From a bacterium (GTDB lineage Bacteria > Fidelibacterota > Marinisomatia > Marinisomatales > UBA1611), in contig SGYO01000005.1 of NCBI GenBank assembly GCA_004321745.1, forward strand, positions 1-64,000: DNA of 64,000 nt. Direction: 5' to 3'. The translations under genes were made by a program, and so were the position numbers. This document shows positions 18,404 to 28,971 of the stretch, in pieces (the stretch's first letter is position 1; every line of letters starts with the position of its first letter). The notes under the pieces were generated by a model. It was not told the origin of the DNA. It worked only from the letters and a program-made list of their open reading frames with translations, and ran no database searches.

Positions 18404-19070
18404 ACTGTTTTTTCTCGCTCTGGTAGGCTCATATACTTTTGGGCAAGGTGGGTTCATGTTTAAAAGACCTAAGCCTGAGCTTATTGAAAAAAAACCACCC
18501 TTAATTAATGAGGTTAATGTAGACTCAGTATCATTAAAAATTAATGATAATCTTAATTTAGTTTTAAAGAATGAGAGTGATCCTCTTACTATCAATGATA
18601 AAAAAGAGGAGAAGATAATGGGTAAGGGTTTTCCTAAAACTGAGGTTCTCTTAAATATAAATACCATCCCAGAAAGAGTTGAAGTATCTATTGATGGGAA
18701 GTTGATTGGTAAGACACCGATCTTAGGAAAGAAGATAATATCAGGATTTCATACTTTTGAAATTAATAAAGAGGGTTTTGCTCCTATTTCTTATGAACTA
18801 AATGTAAACCCTTCAAAATCTGTTAATTTAGATTTTTTTATGAACCCCGTTTATGATATAAAATTTAAAACTGATGAAGTAGGTTTAATCTTCGAACTCA
18901 ATGATGACCATAGATGGACAGAAGATGCTATAAAAATGAAACTTGAAGCAGGTGATCATAAGCTAAGAGTGTATAGACTAGGTGATATTATTGATGAACA
19001 AACTATTGTTGCAGACCAGCCGCTCACATTTCAGTACTATTTAAAAAGAGGCGTGATTATTCAGCCTTAG
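18357..19070 (+). CDS. PEGA-domain exported protein
   Basis: NTIPERVEVSIDGKLIGKTPILGKKIISGFHTFEINKEGF PEGA pattern; actual start probably the in-frame ATG at ~18393. Confidence 0.75.
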   Translation: MIIFLKNKSPTIMHYKLFFLALVGSYTFGQGGFMFKRPKPELIEKKPPLINEVNVDSVSLKINDNLNLVLKNESDPLTINDKKEEKIMGKGFPKTEVLLNINTIPERVEVSIDGKLIGKTPILGKKIISGFHTFEINKEGFAPISYELNVNPSKSVNLDFFMNPVYDIKFKTDEVGLIFELNDDHRWTEDAIKMKLEAGDHKLRVYRLGDIIDEQTIVADQPLTFQYYLKRGVIIQP

Positions 19071-19078
19071 GTAATGCA

Positions 19079-19972
19079 ATGAAATTTCTTTTTTTGATAT
19101 TTTTTTCTATTGAGGTTATATATGCAAATGTTGAGAAACCTTCGATTTTAATTTTTAATCAATATGATGAAGATTTAATTGGTACATCAGTAGCAAATCA
19201 TTTTCCAAGCAAAGATTTTGTAAAAGGGGAAAATATTAATCCTTTTTTGGGCTCATTAGACAGTTTAAAAAACCCTGCATCAGGACGAATGTTCTTAGTG
19301 AAAGACCTAGGTTCCGAGCTTGATGTTGATTATATACTTTTTCATCAAATTAGCGGAGATAGCAATAGATTTATGCTTGAAGGGCAAATGTTCAATACAA
19401 GATCAGGCGGATTAATAAAAAGAAGAATAGTAGAAATAACAAATTATTACAAAGGGCAAATGAATGAGTTAAAACTTTGGATTGGGGATGTTTTCAGAGA
19501 AGTAGATAAAGAATGGGTTAGTCAAAGGAAGCAGGTTTTATATAATGAGCCCTCTCAAATTATTCAAGATAAAACACCTGAAGGTGCTATGGCAAGGTCA
19601 TTATTATTACCAGGTTGGGGTCAGTTTTATTCTGATGCGTATAATTCAGGAATTGTTTTTTCTGGATTGGAGTCAGTTCTTTTAACTTCTGTTTTAGTCA
19701 GTTATTTGAATTATAATAAGTCTGTTCAAGAATTCAAAAAATACTCAAAATTATATGAGGAATCTTCTGAGCAAATCGAATTTGATAAATATAGAGTTTT
19801 ATCAAACAATGAGTGGGAAAAACACAAAAAATATAATTCAGCTTTAATTTATACTAGCATAGCATCCGGTTCGTTGTGGTTAATTAATGGTATACATGCA
19901 TATATTGTTGGTCCAAGACCTAAAAAAGATATTATTCAAAAATGGGATGTTGCGATCCCAAAACAAAAATAA
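19079..19972 (+). CDS. DUF5683-like membrane protein
   Basis: ARSLLLPGWGQFYSDAYNSGIVF...LWLINGIHAYIVGPRP. Confidence 0.65.
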   Translation: MKFLFLIFFSIEVIYANVEKPSILIFNQYDEDLIGTSVANHFPSKDFVKGENINPFLGSLDSLKNPASGRMFLVKDLGSELDVDYILFHQISGDSNRFMLEGQMFNTRSGGLIKRRIVEITNYYKGQMNELKLWIGDVFREVDKEWVSQRKQVLYNEPSQIIQDKTPEGAMARSLLLPGWGQFYSDAYNSGIVFSGLESVLLTSVLVSYLNYNKSVQEFKKYSKLYEESSEQIEFDKYRVLSNNEWEKHKKYNSALIYTSIASGSLWLINGIHAYIVGPRPKKDIIQKWDVAIPKQK

Positions 19973-20541
19973 CAGATCAGTTGCGTCTTTCTTTTTCAGT
20001 TATTTTAATTCTTAGTTTTTTAAGTTGCACTATCTATGATAATAACTTAGATAATCCAAATGACAACGAGGCAAATGAAGAATTAGGCGTTTATCCTCCA
20101 TCATTGGTATTTTTCCCAAAACAGCAAACTAAAACACTTACAGACACTATTAGAATAGGTGCGTATATAGTTTTTTCTGATACATCTATTATTTCTTTTT
20201 CAGGGGCACATTTAAACATACAATATGATAATTCTTTGCTAGAAATTGATTCCCTGGCTCCCGGATGGATTGGACCAGGAAGTATGACAGACTCAAATAG
20301 GACAACACCGCTTTTCACCTACACAGAAAATTCGGGTCAATTAGATATATATGCATACTATTTAAGTAATTCTGATGTATCAATAGATAGCGTAACTCAT
20401 ATTGCAGAAATTTGGTTCAAGCCAAAATTAACAGGTACTAGTACTGTTAACTATGATACCTCTTTATGTGAAATAGTCAAATTTGATGAAAATTTTGTAC
20501 CTATCAATGGTACTAGGGAAGCTTCTATAATTATTCAATGA
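19942..20541 (+). CDS. Cohesin-like domain lipoprotein
   Basis: Lipobox LSFLSCTIYD; IRIGAYIVFSDTSIISFSGAHLNIQYDNSLLEIDSLAPG and IAEIWFKPKLTGTS resemble cohesin strands. Confidence 0.6.
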   Translation: MGCCDPKTKITDQLRLSFSVILILSFLSCTIYDNNLDNPNDNEANEELGVYPPSLVFFPKQQTKTLTDTIRIGAYIVFSDTSIISFSGAHLNIQYDNSLLEIDSLAPGWIGPGSMTDSNRTTPLFTYTENSGQLDIYAYYLSNSDVSIDSVTHIAEIWFKPKLTGTSTVNYDTSLCEIVKFDENFVPINGTREASIIIQ

Positions 20542-23500
20542 TGAAAAAGCTCTTTGTTGCAGTTCTTTTTTGGAATTTTCTTTTACAAGCAGATGTATTA
20601 TTTACTGAAACGTTTGATGACTATGGAACTTGGCCATCTGGATGGACTTTTGACCAGTATATAGATCCTGAAACAGGGGAGGTCTATACTTCTTTCGGTC
20701 AAAATAATTGGAGAGTTGATAATTCTTTTCAATCAGACCCAGGGTTTACTCCACCAGCAGCAGTCTTTTACTACACGCCTAGGATTCCTCTTCCAAATAA
20801 TGTATATATTGGAGGTACTTATCCAGATGAGGCGGGTAATGATCCTCAATCTGCATTGGAGACCTCGTATGAATTAAGCCTGCAAAGCCCCGACATCAAT
20901 GTCGGTAATAATTCGGCTGTAATGGTGGAGTTCACATTCTCTTTAGATTACTGGGATAATCCTACGGCTCATATAAATGGTATGGTTATAGAAGCAGATG
21001 GTGGAAGTGGTTGGGTAGAGATGCTAAAATATGAGGTTGGAGGAGTTGGTGCTGGAGATGACTTTGATGCGACTTTAAGAACTGAAACTTTCGTAACAGA
21101 AACAGAATCTGGTGTTTTAAAACTCAGATGGAAAGCTTATGGAACGGACTCATGGTTTATAGATGCATGGATCATTGATAATGTTAAAGTTATTACTTTA
21201 CCCAAATTATCTTATGTTAACATCCAATCCAATAATTCAACAGATAATCAGTCTGCTGTTGAAGGAGATGAGGTCACACTTAGTTTTACAAGTGAGCAAG
21301 ACCTTCTTACACTGCCTTATGTACAAATTAACGGATCTGAGACAGTTGTTGTTCCGCAAGGGGGGAATGCATATTCCACTCAGTACATTGTAAATAGTCT
21401 TGATGATGATGGGCCTTTGACATTTTCCATAGATTTTACTGCTTTGGATGGTGCAATCGATGGTGCTACAGTTAAAAATACGAGTAATGATAGTAGAGTA
21501 ACAATTGATAGAACTCCCCCACCACCATTTGATGTTGCAGATATAATAACTACTCATGGAGGGAATGTTTTTTTAGGGAAGTGGAACAGTACAAATACTG
21601 GTTTAGATATTGATGTTACAGTACCTGAAGATTCTGCTGTGATTGATTTTAATTATTACCAGGGCAATTCAGTAGCCTTTGATGGAGTGAATGATCGAGT
21701 TGTGGTAAGTGGAAATTCAATTTATAAATTCTCAAATCAATTCACAGTAGAGGCTTGGATAAAGCCAAACAGTACAGGTTCAGATAATTATAGAGGTATA
21801 ATAAGTTTTGGTAAAGATGGGAGCAGCCAATACGGTTATGGTTTTGCTTATTATGCTACTGGCTGGAGATTCTTTATAAAAACTCAATCAAATTCAGTGT
21901 CTCAATGGACCAGCTTACCATATGCTTCAGCGCCCGCAGGGCAGTGGACGCATCTTGCAGCAACCTATAATGGATCAAAGCTCAGTTTATATAAGAATGG
22001 AGCCTTAGCAGAAGAAAAAAATATTTCTGGCTCAATTGTCTGGGCGGATAACTCTGGGGATCTACATATAGGATCATTTAATAAAGGGGAGACAGATTAT
22101 TACTTTAGTGGCAATATAGATGAAGTCAGGCTTTGGAACACGTCTCGCTCAGGCTCTCAGATCAAGGGGAATAAAGGTATTTCTCTTGGGGGCAATGAAA
22201 ACGGTTTGGTAGGTTATTGGAAGGCTGATGAATCATCAGGAATTAACCTTAGTGATGAAACAAGTAATCAGATAGATGGAACATTAAATAGCGCATCTTT
22301 TACAACTTTGAATTCTCCAATTAATTTTTCATCTCCTGTTTATGATAATACAGTTATCATTGGATCTAATTACAAACTAAGAGCAAAAATTGGCACAAGT
22401 GAATTTGAAATTTTTGATTCTTTTCAAGAGATAACATTGGCTGATTATAATGCGAATCAAAAAAATATTTCAGGGACATCAGATAATTTTTCCAATGTCG
22501 CTGGGTATCAACATGGAGAAAATGCAATGATATCTGCCATATTATACGATCATTCAGGTAATCAGTCTTTCGGCGATACCAGCGCTATGGTTTTAGAGAT
22601 AGATTTAATTGCAAATGAACCTACTTCAGTCAATATTGTTTCAAACAATTCCAATTCAATTTATGCAAAAACTGGTGATATTATTACTTTGACCATGTCT
22701 TATGATGAAGATATAATTTCTACTGAAAGTTTAATTGAAAGTAATGGTGCAATAGACTCTAATGTAGGAGGGGAGCAATTTAAATCAGAATACACTTTGA
22801 CAGGCTCAGAACCTGAAGGAGTTCTTGATTTTATAATAAATGCTACTGATTATATGGGGAATCCAGGTAGCTATGGTAGTACTACTGATGGTTCCCAGGT
22901 GACCTACGATAAAACTCCACCACAACTTACAAATGTAAATGCTGTTTCAAATAATACAGATATCGCTTGGGCAAAAGTTGGCGATTCAATAATAATATCT
23001 TTTACATCAAATGAACAGATTTTAACTCCAATGGTTTCTATTTTAAATCAAACTTCTACTGTTTCAAATCCTCAAGGCAATAATTATAAAGCTATTTATG
23101 TCCCTAATGATTCTGATATAGAAGGCGAAGCAAATTTTGAGATTCAATTTTCAGATCTTGCGGGTAACGAAGGCACTCCAATTACTGCTTCAACAAACAA
23201 CACAAAAGTTATCTTTGATAAAACGCCTCCTGCAGATTTTACCGTTGGTCTGCTAATACCTACGGGTGGTAATCAGGCAGATGGGATGTGGAATTTGACA
23301 AATACGGGAATGGATATTATTATCCCTGTTGCAAATGATACTACTTTAAAAAATGGAACTGTTCAGCTTTATGGTAAGGTTGGATCTAATAGCTTCGAAG
23401 TTCTTGGCTTTATCTCAACTATTCTTTCAAATGAAATAAATGCAAATAAAATAATTTCTGTTTCAGGTACACTCATTGAAGGCTTAACAGGTTTTTCAGA

Positions 23501-26500
23501 AGGCCAGAGAATTTATATAAAAGCGGCGATGAGTGACCGCCCTGGAAATATCACTGAAGGTTCACAAAGTATTACTGAAATCTTAATTGATGAGACTCCT
23601 GCGAGTATTACGCCGATATCAATTCTTTCAAGTAATAATAATACTGCTTTAGCTAAGGTAGGAGATACAGTATCGGTCTCATTTACGACCAGTGAAAATC
23701 TGATTGATACTACAGCAACTATATCTGGGCATAATGCAATAATTACAAGCTTAGGAGGTAATCAGTTCGAAGCAGTGTATGTGATGGATGAAGATGATTC
23801 TGAAGGTGTTATAGAGTTTGAAATTTCATTCATTGATGCACAAGGTAATCCATTAAATGATAATAACTCTACCACTGATGCCTCTCAAGTTGTTTTTGAT
23901 AAAACAAAACCAACACTTAGTCCTGTTACAATTATTTCAGATAATCTTTGCTCATCTGGATCGATAGCAAAGGCAGAAAACATTGTCACAATAAATTTTA
24001 CCAGCCTAGAGCCTTTGCTATCTACATTTGCTATTGTTATGAGTGATACTGTGTTAGTTATAAATGAGGGATCTGACAACTATAGAATCGATTATCAGTT
24101 AACATCAGAAGATATTGAGGGAGATGTGTCATTTTTAATTCAGGTTACAGATCTTACTGGAAATGTAAGTGATGATATTATAACTACAACAAATGGTTCT
24201 AGTGTAAATCTTGATCAGACTTTGCCTATACTTAATTATGTACATATAGAGTCAAACAATAGCTATTCATCAATAGCAGTATTAGGCGATATAGTAACAC
24301 TTACTTTTGAATCAGTTGAATCACTTTCATCTGCGGATGTAGTAATGTCAGGTACTCCTGTTTCAGTTACAGAAAGTGGAGGAGTGTACTCAGCTACTTA
24401 CACCATACAAGATTCAGATATGCTTACTGGAGGTTTTTTACCATTTACTATTGATTTCATTGACTGTCCAGGTAATGTAGGGTTGACCGATAGCACCACA
24501 TCGGATGAGAGTTTTGTAAGTATTGACATTGGTCCTCCAGAAATGGTCTCGGTGAAGATATTTTCATCTAATCAAGACTCTTCATGGGCGAAAGTTGGAG
24601 ATAGTGTATTTGTTTATTTAATAGTAAATGAGCCTTTAAAAATAGTTGGTTCACCTGCTGATGCTGTATCTCCATTTTCATCTTTAAAAATTGGAGAGAA
24701 TTCTGTTGAAGTCAGTAATGTTCCAAATACAACTACGTATACTGGGTTTTATATTATGGATCAATCTGATATTGAGGGCAGCGTGCCTCTAGAGATATTG
24801 TTTTATGACATTGGCAGCCAAGCTGGAAATAACGGTTCCCCCGTTCAAACAACTACGGATGGCAGCAATGTTATTTTTGATAAGACTAAACCGCGTATAA
24901 CGCAAGCCTCATTTTTATCAAATAATACTTATGGTGATTCTTTAGCAAAGGTGAATGATGTAGGTACAATTAGTTTTGCACTTAATGAAGAGCTTAGATC
25001 TATTTCAACCATAGTAGATGGAGATAGTATTATAATGAATGGGGCTGATCAAAATTTTTCATATAACTATTCATTTTCTAATTTGAATGATAATGGTAGA
25101 ATTTTATTAAGCATGGTTGCATTGGATTCTGCTAGTAATCAAGCTGATACTATTATTGATAGAATATATTTTGACAAGACAGCTCCACAGTTGTCTGCAA
25201 TTTTTGAAGGTTCAATAAACGAAGATAAAGTTTACTCAAAACACGGAGATTCTTTACAACTTTCCTGGCAGAAAGTTGAATTAGAATCTGGATTAAAAAG
25301 AGCATATATTGGTCTTGGTTCGGATTCTGGATTGGTTGATGTCGTTAATTGGACTATAGCTAGTGGAGATGATGAATCATCATTAACATCTATTAATTTG
25401 CAGAACAATTCAAAGTATTATGGATCAATTTATTTAGAGGATAATGTAGGGAACATATCTGATTCACTTTGGGGTAATGGAATAACTATAGATTTAGTAC
25501 CTCCGGTTGTTGGAGATGTATGGGATGGGTTTTTAGATGAAGATATTGACTATACCTCGGATTCTACGCAGCTGTTTATACGATGGAAAGATTTTACTGA
25601 TAATCAAGCAATTGATTATTATGAAACGTCAATTGGTACTAATAATGATACAATAAATATTGCAAATTGGCAAAGATCCAACTTTTCAGATAATATGCAA
25701 ATTCAGGGTTTAGACCTAGACCGAGATGTACGCTATTTTGCATATCTAAGAGCTGTAGACTCTGCTACAAATGTTTCAGCTGTAATTAATAGTGATGGTT
25801 TAGAGTTTGATAATACCGCACCAGACATAAAATCAATTTATCCTTTATTTGATTCGCTACAAGTTTTATCTGTATTGAATAATGATCAGATAAAAATTGG
25901 GTTTAACAAACCTATTTTAAAGTTTGGCTTTAGAGTAAGCGCATCTCAAGATACTAATCTTAACTACTCCTCAACAATCCAAGATTCTGGTATAATTATA
26001 TCAATACTCGACATCCTTCCTAGTTATGAAACTATTACTGTAAATATAGATACCGCTTTTGCTTTCAATTTATTGAATTACACTGATACTATTATATTTA
26101 AAACTAAACTTTGGGGAGACTTGAATGGGGATTATAAGATTTCAGTGGAAGATGTTTTAGCTTTTAATCAAGGTTGGTTACAATCTGAAACAGATTTAGG
26201 ACCAATAAGTGGCTCGCCACCATATTTGTTCCCTACCCCAGATAATAAGTTTGAGCTTAATGACCTGGTCGCGTTTGGGAAAATGTGGATATGGTATTAC
26301 CATGAATACCAAGCAGACTCAGTTTTTGCCTTTAATCATAGTCAAAATGATGATGTGAAAATAGATTGGGAACGCGATAAACTAAGCTTATCGATTCCTA
26401 ATAGTTCACATGGTGCAGAAATTATATTTTTTGAATCGAATTTTGATATCAATGACCTTGTTATTAGTAATGTAAAAAGTAGTACGTTTTCTTTCACTAC

Positions 26501-26969
26501 AATTGATTCTAATTATAATTCTACTAGTTTTATCATAGCTGATAAAAATAGTTTAGGACCTAAAATCAGTTTTAAGCTAAAAGATAGGTCACTTAAAACA
26601 ATCTCATCCTTAATGAAATACAAATTTATCGATTCAGTCTCAACTGAAATATCAAATGGTGTGGAAAAAATAAATGTGGAAGTATTGCCGCAAAAATTTT
26701 CTCTTATTCAAAATTACCCTAACCCTTTCAATAATGAAACCACCATAAAATATGAAATTCCTTTAACCAGCGATATTGTAATTAAAATTTATGATATTGT
26801 TGGAAGAGAAATTTTTTCTAAGTCATTTTACGATCAGAAACCAGGAGTAAAACATTTTAAGTGGGAAGGTCATGATAAAAAAAGTGAATTAGTTAGTTCA
26901 GGAGTTTATTTTTTCCAGATAAGCGATGGGGAGAATGTTAGAAGAATGAAAATGATATTATTAAAATAA
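20538..26969 (+). CDS. Giant (2143 aa) multidomain surface protein: Ig-like repeats, LamG domain, dockerin-like motif, T9SS-type C-terminal module
   Basis: ~8 repeats of 'V.I.SNN...AKVGD.V.ISFTSNE.L'; LamG VAFDGVNDRVVVSG...DEVRLWN; DLNGDYKISVEDVLAF; C-terminal NYPNPFNNETTIKYEIP. Confidence 0.85.
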   Translation: MMKKLFVAVLFWNFLLQADVLFTETFDDYGTWPSGWTFDQYIDPETGEVYTSFGQNNWRVDNSFQSDPGFTPPAAVFYYTPRIPLPNNVYIGGTYPDEAGNDPQSALETSYELSLQSPDINVGNNSAVMVEFTFSLDYWDNPTAHINGMVIEADGGSGWVEMLKYEVGGVGAGDDFDATLRTETFVTETESGVLKLRWKAYGTDSWFIDAWIIDNVKVITLPKLSYVNIQSNNSTDNQSAVEGDEVTLSFTSEQDLLTLPYVQINGSETVVVPQGGNAYSTQYIVNSLDDDGPLTFSIDFTALDGAIDGATVKNTSNDSRVTIDRTPPPPFDVADIITTHGGNVFLGKWNSTNTGLDIDVTVPEDSAVIDFNYYQGNSVAFDGVNDRVVVSGNSIYKFSNQFTVEAWIKPNSTGSDNYRGIISFGKDGSSQYGYGFAYYATGWRFFIKTQSNSVSQWTSLPYASAPAGQWTHLAATYNGSKLSLYKNGALAEEKNISGSIVWADNSGDLHIGSFNKGETDYYFSGNIDEVRLWNTSRSGSQIKGNKGISLGGNENGLVGYWKADESSGINLSDETSNQIDGTLNSASFTTLNSPINFSSPVYDNTVIIGSNYKLRAKIGTSEFEIFDSFQEITLADYNANQKNISGTSDNFSNVAGYQHGENAMISAILYDHSGNQSFGDTSAMVLEIDLIANEPTSVNIVSNNSNSIYAKTGDIITLTMSYDEDIISTESLIESNGAIDSNVGGEQFKSEYTLTGSEPEGVLDFIINATDYMGNPGSYGSTTDGSQVTYDKTPPQLTNVNAVSNNTDIAWAKVGDSIIISFTSNEQILTPMVSILNQTSTVSNPQGNNYKAIYVPNDSDIEGEANFEIQFSDLAGNEGTPITASTNNTKVIFDKTPPADFTVGLLIPTGGNQADGMWNLTNTGMDIIIPVANDTTLKNGTVQLYGKVGSNSFEVLGFISTILSNEINANKIISVSGTLIEGLTGFSEGQRIYIKAAMSDRPGNITEGSQSITEILIDETPASITPISILSSNNNTALAKVGDTVSVSFTTSENLIDTTATISGHNAIITSLGGNQFEAVYVMDEDDSEGVIEFEISFIDAQGNPLNDNNSTTDASQVVFDKTKPTLSPVTIISDNLCSSGSIAKAENIVTINFTSLEPLLSTFAIVMSDTVLVINEGSDNYRIDYQLTSEDIEGDVSFLIQVTDLTGNVSDDIITTTNGSSVNLDQTLPILNYVHIESNNSYSSIAVLGDIVTLTFESVESLSSADVVMSGTPVSVTESGGVYSATYTIQDSDMLTGGFLPFTIDFIDCPGNVGLTDSTTSDESFVSIDIGPPEMVSVKIFSSNQDSSWAKVGDSVFVYLIVNEPLKIVGSPADAVSPFSSLKIGENSVEVSNVPNTTTYTGFYIMDQSDIEGSVPLEILFYDIGSQAGNNGSPVQTTTDGSNVIFDKTKPRITQASFLSNNTYGDSLAKVNDVGTISFALNEELRSISTIVDGDSIIMNGADQNFSYNYSFSNLNDNGRILLSMVALDSASNQADTIIDRIYFDKTAPQLSAIFEGSINEDKVYSKHGDSLQLSWQKVELESGLKRAYIGLGSDSGLVDVVNWTIASGDDESSLTSINLQNNSKYYGSIYLEDNVGNISDSLWGNGITIDLVPPVVGDVWDGFLDEDIDYTSDSTQLFIRWKDFTDNQAIDYYETSIGTNNDTINIANWQRSNFSDNMQIQGLDLDRDVRYFAYLRAVDSATNVSAVINSDGLEFDNTAPDIKSIYPLFDSLQVLSVLNNDQIKIGFNKPILKFGFRVSASQDTNLNYSSTIQDSGIIISILDILPSYETITVNIDTAFAFNLLNYTDTIIFKTKLWGDLNGDYKISVEDVLAFNQGWLQSETDLGPISGSPPYLFPTPDNKFELNDLVAFGKMWIWYYHEYQADSVFAFNHSQNDDVKIDWERDKLSLSIPNSSHGAEIIFFESNFDINDLVISNVKSSTFSFTTIDSNYNSTSFIIADKNSLGPKISFKLKDRSLKTISSLMKYKFIDSVSTEISNGVEKINVEVLPQKFSLIQNYPNPFNNETTIKYEIPLTSDIVIKIYDIVGREIFSKSFYDQKPGVKHFKWEGHDKKSELVSSGVYFFQISDGENVRRMKMILLK

Positions 26970-26974
26970 AGTTT

Positions 26975-28642
26975 TTACATTTTTTCTGGAGTACTTATAC
27001 CAAGTAAAGTCAATCCGGTTGATAGAATTATTTTTGATCCATGTATTAATCCTAATCTAGCATGGGATAGTTTTTTATCTTCAGTAATAACTTTACAATT
27101 ACCATAAAACTTATGAAAGGAGGATGCAAGGTCTTGGAGGTAGTTTGCAACTGTTTGAGGCTCTAATGTTTTTAGTGTGGTTTTCATCATTACTGGAAAG
27201 TTGGCCATCAGTTTTAATAGTTTTATTTCACTAACCTCATTTAATAAAGACGAATCAAATTCTTCAGAAAATTCAAACCCTTGGTTTTCTCCATGACGAA
27301 TGACATTGCATATTCTTGCAAAAGCATATTGTAAATAAAAAACAGGATTTTTATCTGATTGGTCTTTGGCCAAGTTTAAATCAAAATCTAAGTGTGTATT
27401 CATACTTCTCATAATAAAAAAATACCTTACAATGTCTAAGCCCAATTCATCAATTAAATGATCTAATGTAATAAAGTCTGCTCTACGAGTGGACATTTTA
27501 ACTTTTTCACCATTTTTAATTAGAGTTACAAACTGATAGATCAATATTTTTATATGCTCAGTATTTATGTCTAAAGCATTAAGAGCTGATAGTACATCTG
27601 GATATGTATCAGTATGGTCTGCACCAAAAATATCAACAATAAGGTCAAATTTTCTGTCTACTTTATCTCTATGATATGCGGTATCAGGTAATCTATAAGT
27701 TGGTTCCCCAGAGCTTTTTATATAAACCTTATCTTGACTAGCTCCAACTGCTGTAGCTTTATACCAAGTAGCATTTTCTTTTTCATATATTAATTTTTTT
27801 TCTTCAAGGTCTAACAACAACTTTTTTATTGCACCAGATTCATAAAAAGATTTTTCATTAGCGAATGTATCAAATTGAATCCTTAATGAATTAAGACTAT
27901 TTTTTATTTGTTTAAAAATTATTTTCTCAGCATACGATAAAAACTTTTTATCTTCCTTTTCAAGTTCTTTGCCATAATGATTAATAATTGATTTAGCTAT
28001 TTCAATAATATAATCTCCTTGATATCCATCTTCTGGGAATTCAAATGGTTTATCAAGAAGTTCATAATAGCGAGCTTCTACTGATTTACCTAAAGTGCGC
28101 ATTTGCTTTCCTGCATCATTATAGTAGTACTCCTTTGTTACATCGTATCCGTGCCATTCCAATATGTTTGAAACAGTATCTCCGATAACTGCATTTCTTC
28201 CATGTCCTACTGTCAAAGGCCCAGTTGGATTTGCACTTACAAACTCGACATTTGCAGTTCTTTTTTTTACTGAAAGGTCTTTTCCAAACTCAACACCATT
28301 TTTTATGATCAATTTCAGATTATCTTGATAGAATTTTTTATCAATTAAAAAATTAATAAACCCTGGAGGAGTTACTGTTATATCATCAATATAATCGATA
28401 TTACTATTTATAAGATCTTGACATACTTTTTCAGCTATTTCTAGAGGATTTCTTTTAATTTGTTTTGCTAAGATCAGAGCTATGTTAGAAGACAGATCTC
28501 CAAATGATTCTTGCTTAGGCGGAGACAAGTTCAAAGCTTCTTTACTTAAGTTGATATCAAATTGCTCTAGAGAATTTTGAATACTTGCTTTTATATTTTT
28601 TGTAATTGTTTTAATAGTCATATTCTTTTTTTGGTGCGTCAT
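26975..28642 (-). CDS. argS: Arginyl-tRNA synthetase
   Basis: VEFVSANPTGPLTVGHGRNAVIGD; KMSTRRADFITLDHLIDE; real start probably the internal MTIKTI. Confidence 0.95.
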   Translation of the reverse strand: MTHQKKNMTIKTITKNIKASIQNSLEQFDINLSKEALNLSPPKQESFGDLSSNIALILAKQIKRNPLEIAEKVCQDLINSNIDYIDDITVTPPGFINFLIDKKFYQDNLKLIIKNGVEFGKDLSVKKRTANVEFVSANPTGPLTVGHGRNAVIGDTVSNILEWHGYDVTKEYYYNDAGKQMRTLGKSVEARYYELLDKPFEFPEDGYQGDYIIEIAKSIINHYGKELEKEDKKFLSYAEKIIFKQIKNSLNSLRIQFDTFANEKSFYESGAIKKLLLDLEEKKLIYEKENATWYKATAVGASQDKVYIKSSGEPTYRLPDTAYHRDKVDRKFDLIVDIFGADHTDTYPDVLSALNALDINTEHIKILIYQFVTLIKNGEKVKMSTRRADFITLDHLIDELGLDIVRYFFIMRSMNTHLDFDLNLAKDQSDKNPVFYLQYAFARICNVIRHGENQGFEFSEEFDSSLLNEVSEIKLLKLMANFPVMMKTTLKTLEPQTVANYLQDLASSFHKFYGNCKVITEDKKLSHARLGLIHGSKIILSTGLTLLGISTPEKM

Positions 28643-28970
28643 CCCACAGTTTTTCTAAGTTATAATATTCTCTTTCTTCTGTTCTAAAAACATGAACTAA
28701 AACATCAACATAGTCCAGTAAGACCCAAGATAGTTTTTCATAACCTTCAATATGCCAGGGTTTATGAGGAGTTCCTCTCCTTATGTTATCACATATTGCT
28801 TTTATTTGAGGCTCTGTATTTGCAGAGCAAATAATGAAGTAATCAGCAAGGGTAGTTAAATTATAAACATCTAATACAAGTAGCTTTTCTGCTTTTTTTT
28901 CGATCGCACAATCAACAATATTTTGAACTAGCTCCGAAGATTGTTTAGGTGTAATTGATTTATTGGACAA
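28611..28970 (-). CDS. rsfS: Ribosome silencing factor RsfS
   Basis: KAEKLLVLDVYNLTTLADYFIICSANTEPQIKAICDNI...WVLLDYVDVLVHVF. Confidence 0.93.
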   Translation of the reverse strand: MSNKSITPKQSSELVQNIVDCAIEKKAEKLLVLDVYNLTTLADYFIICSANTEPQIKAICDNIRRGTPHKPWHIEGYEKLSWVLLDYVDVLVHVFRTEEREYYNLEKLWDDAPKKEYDY

Positions 28971-28971
28971 A

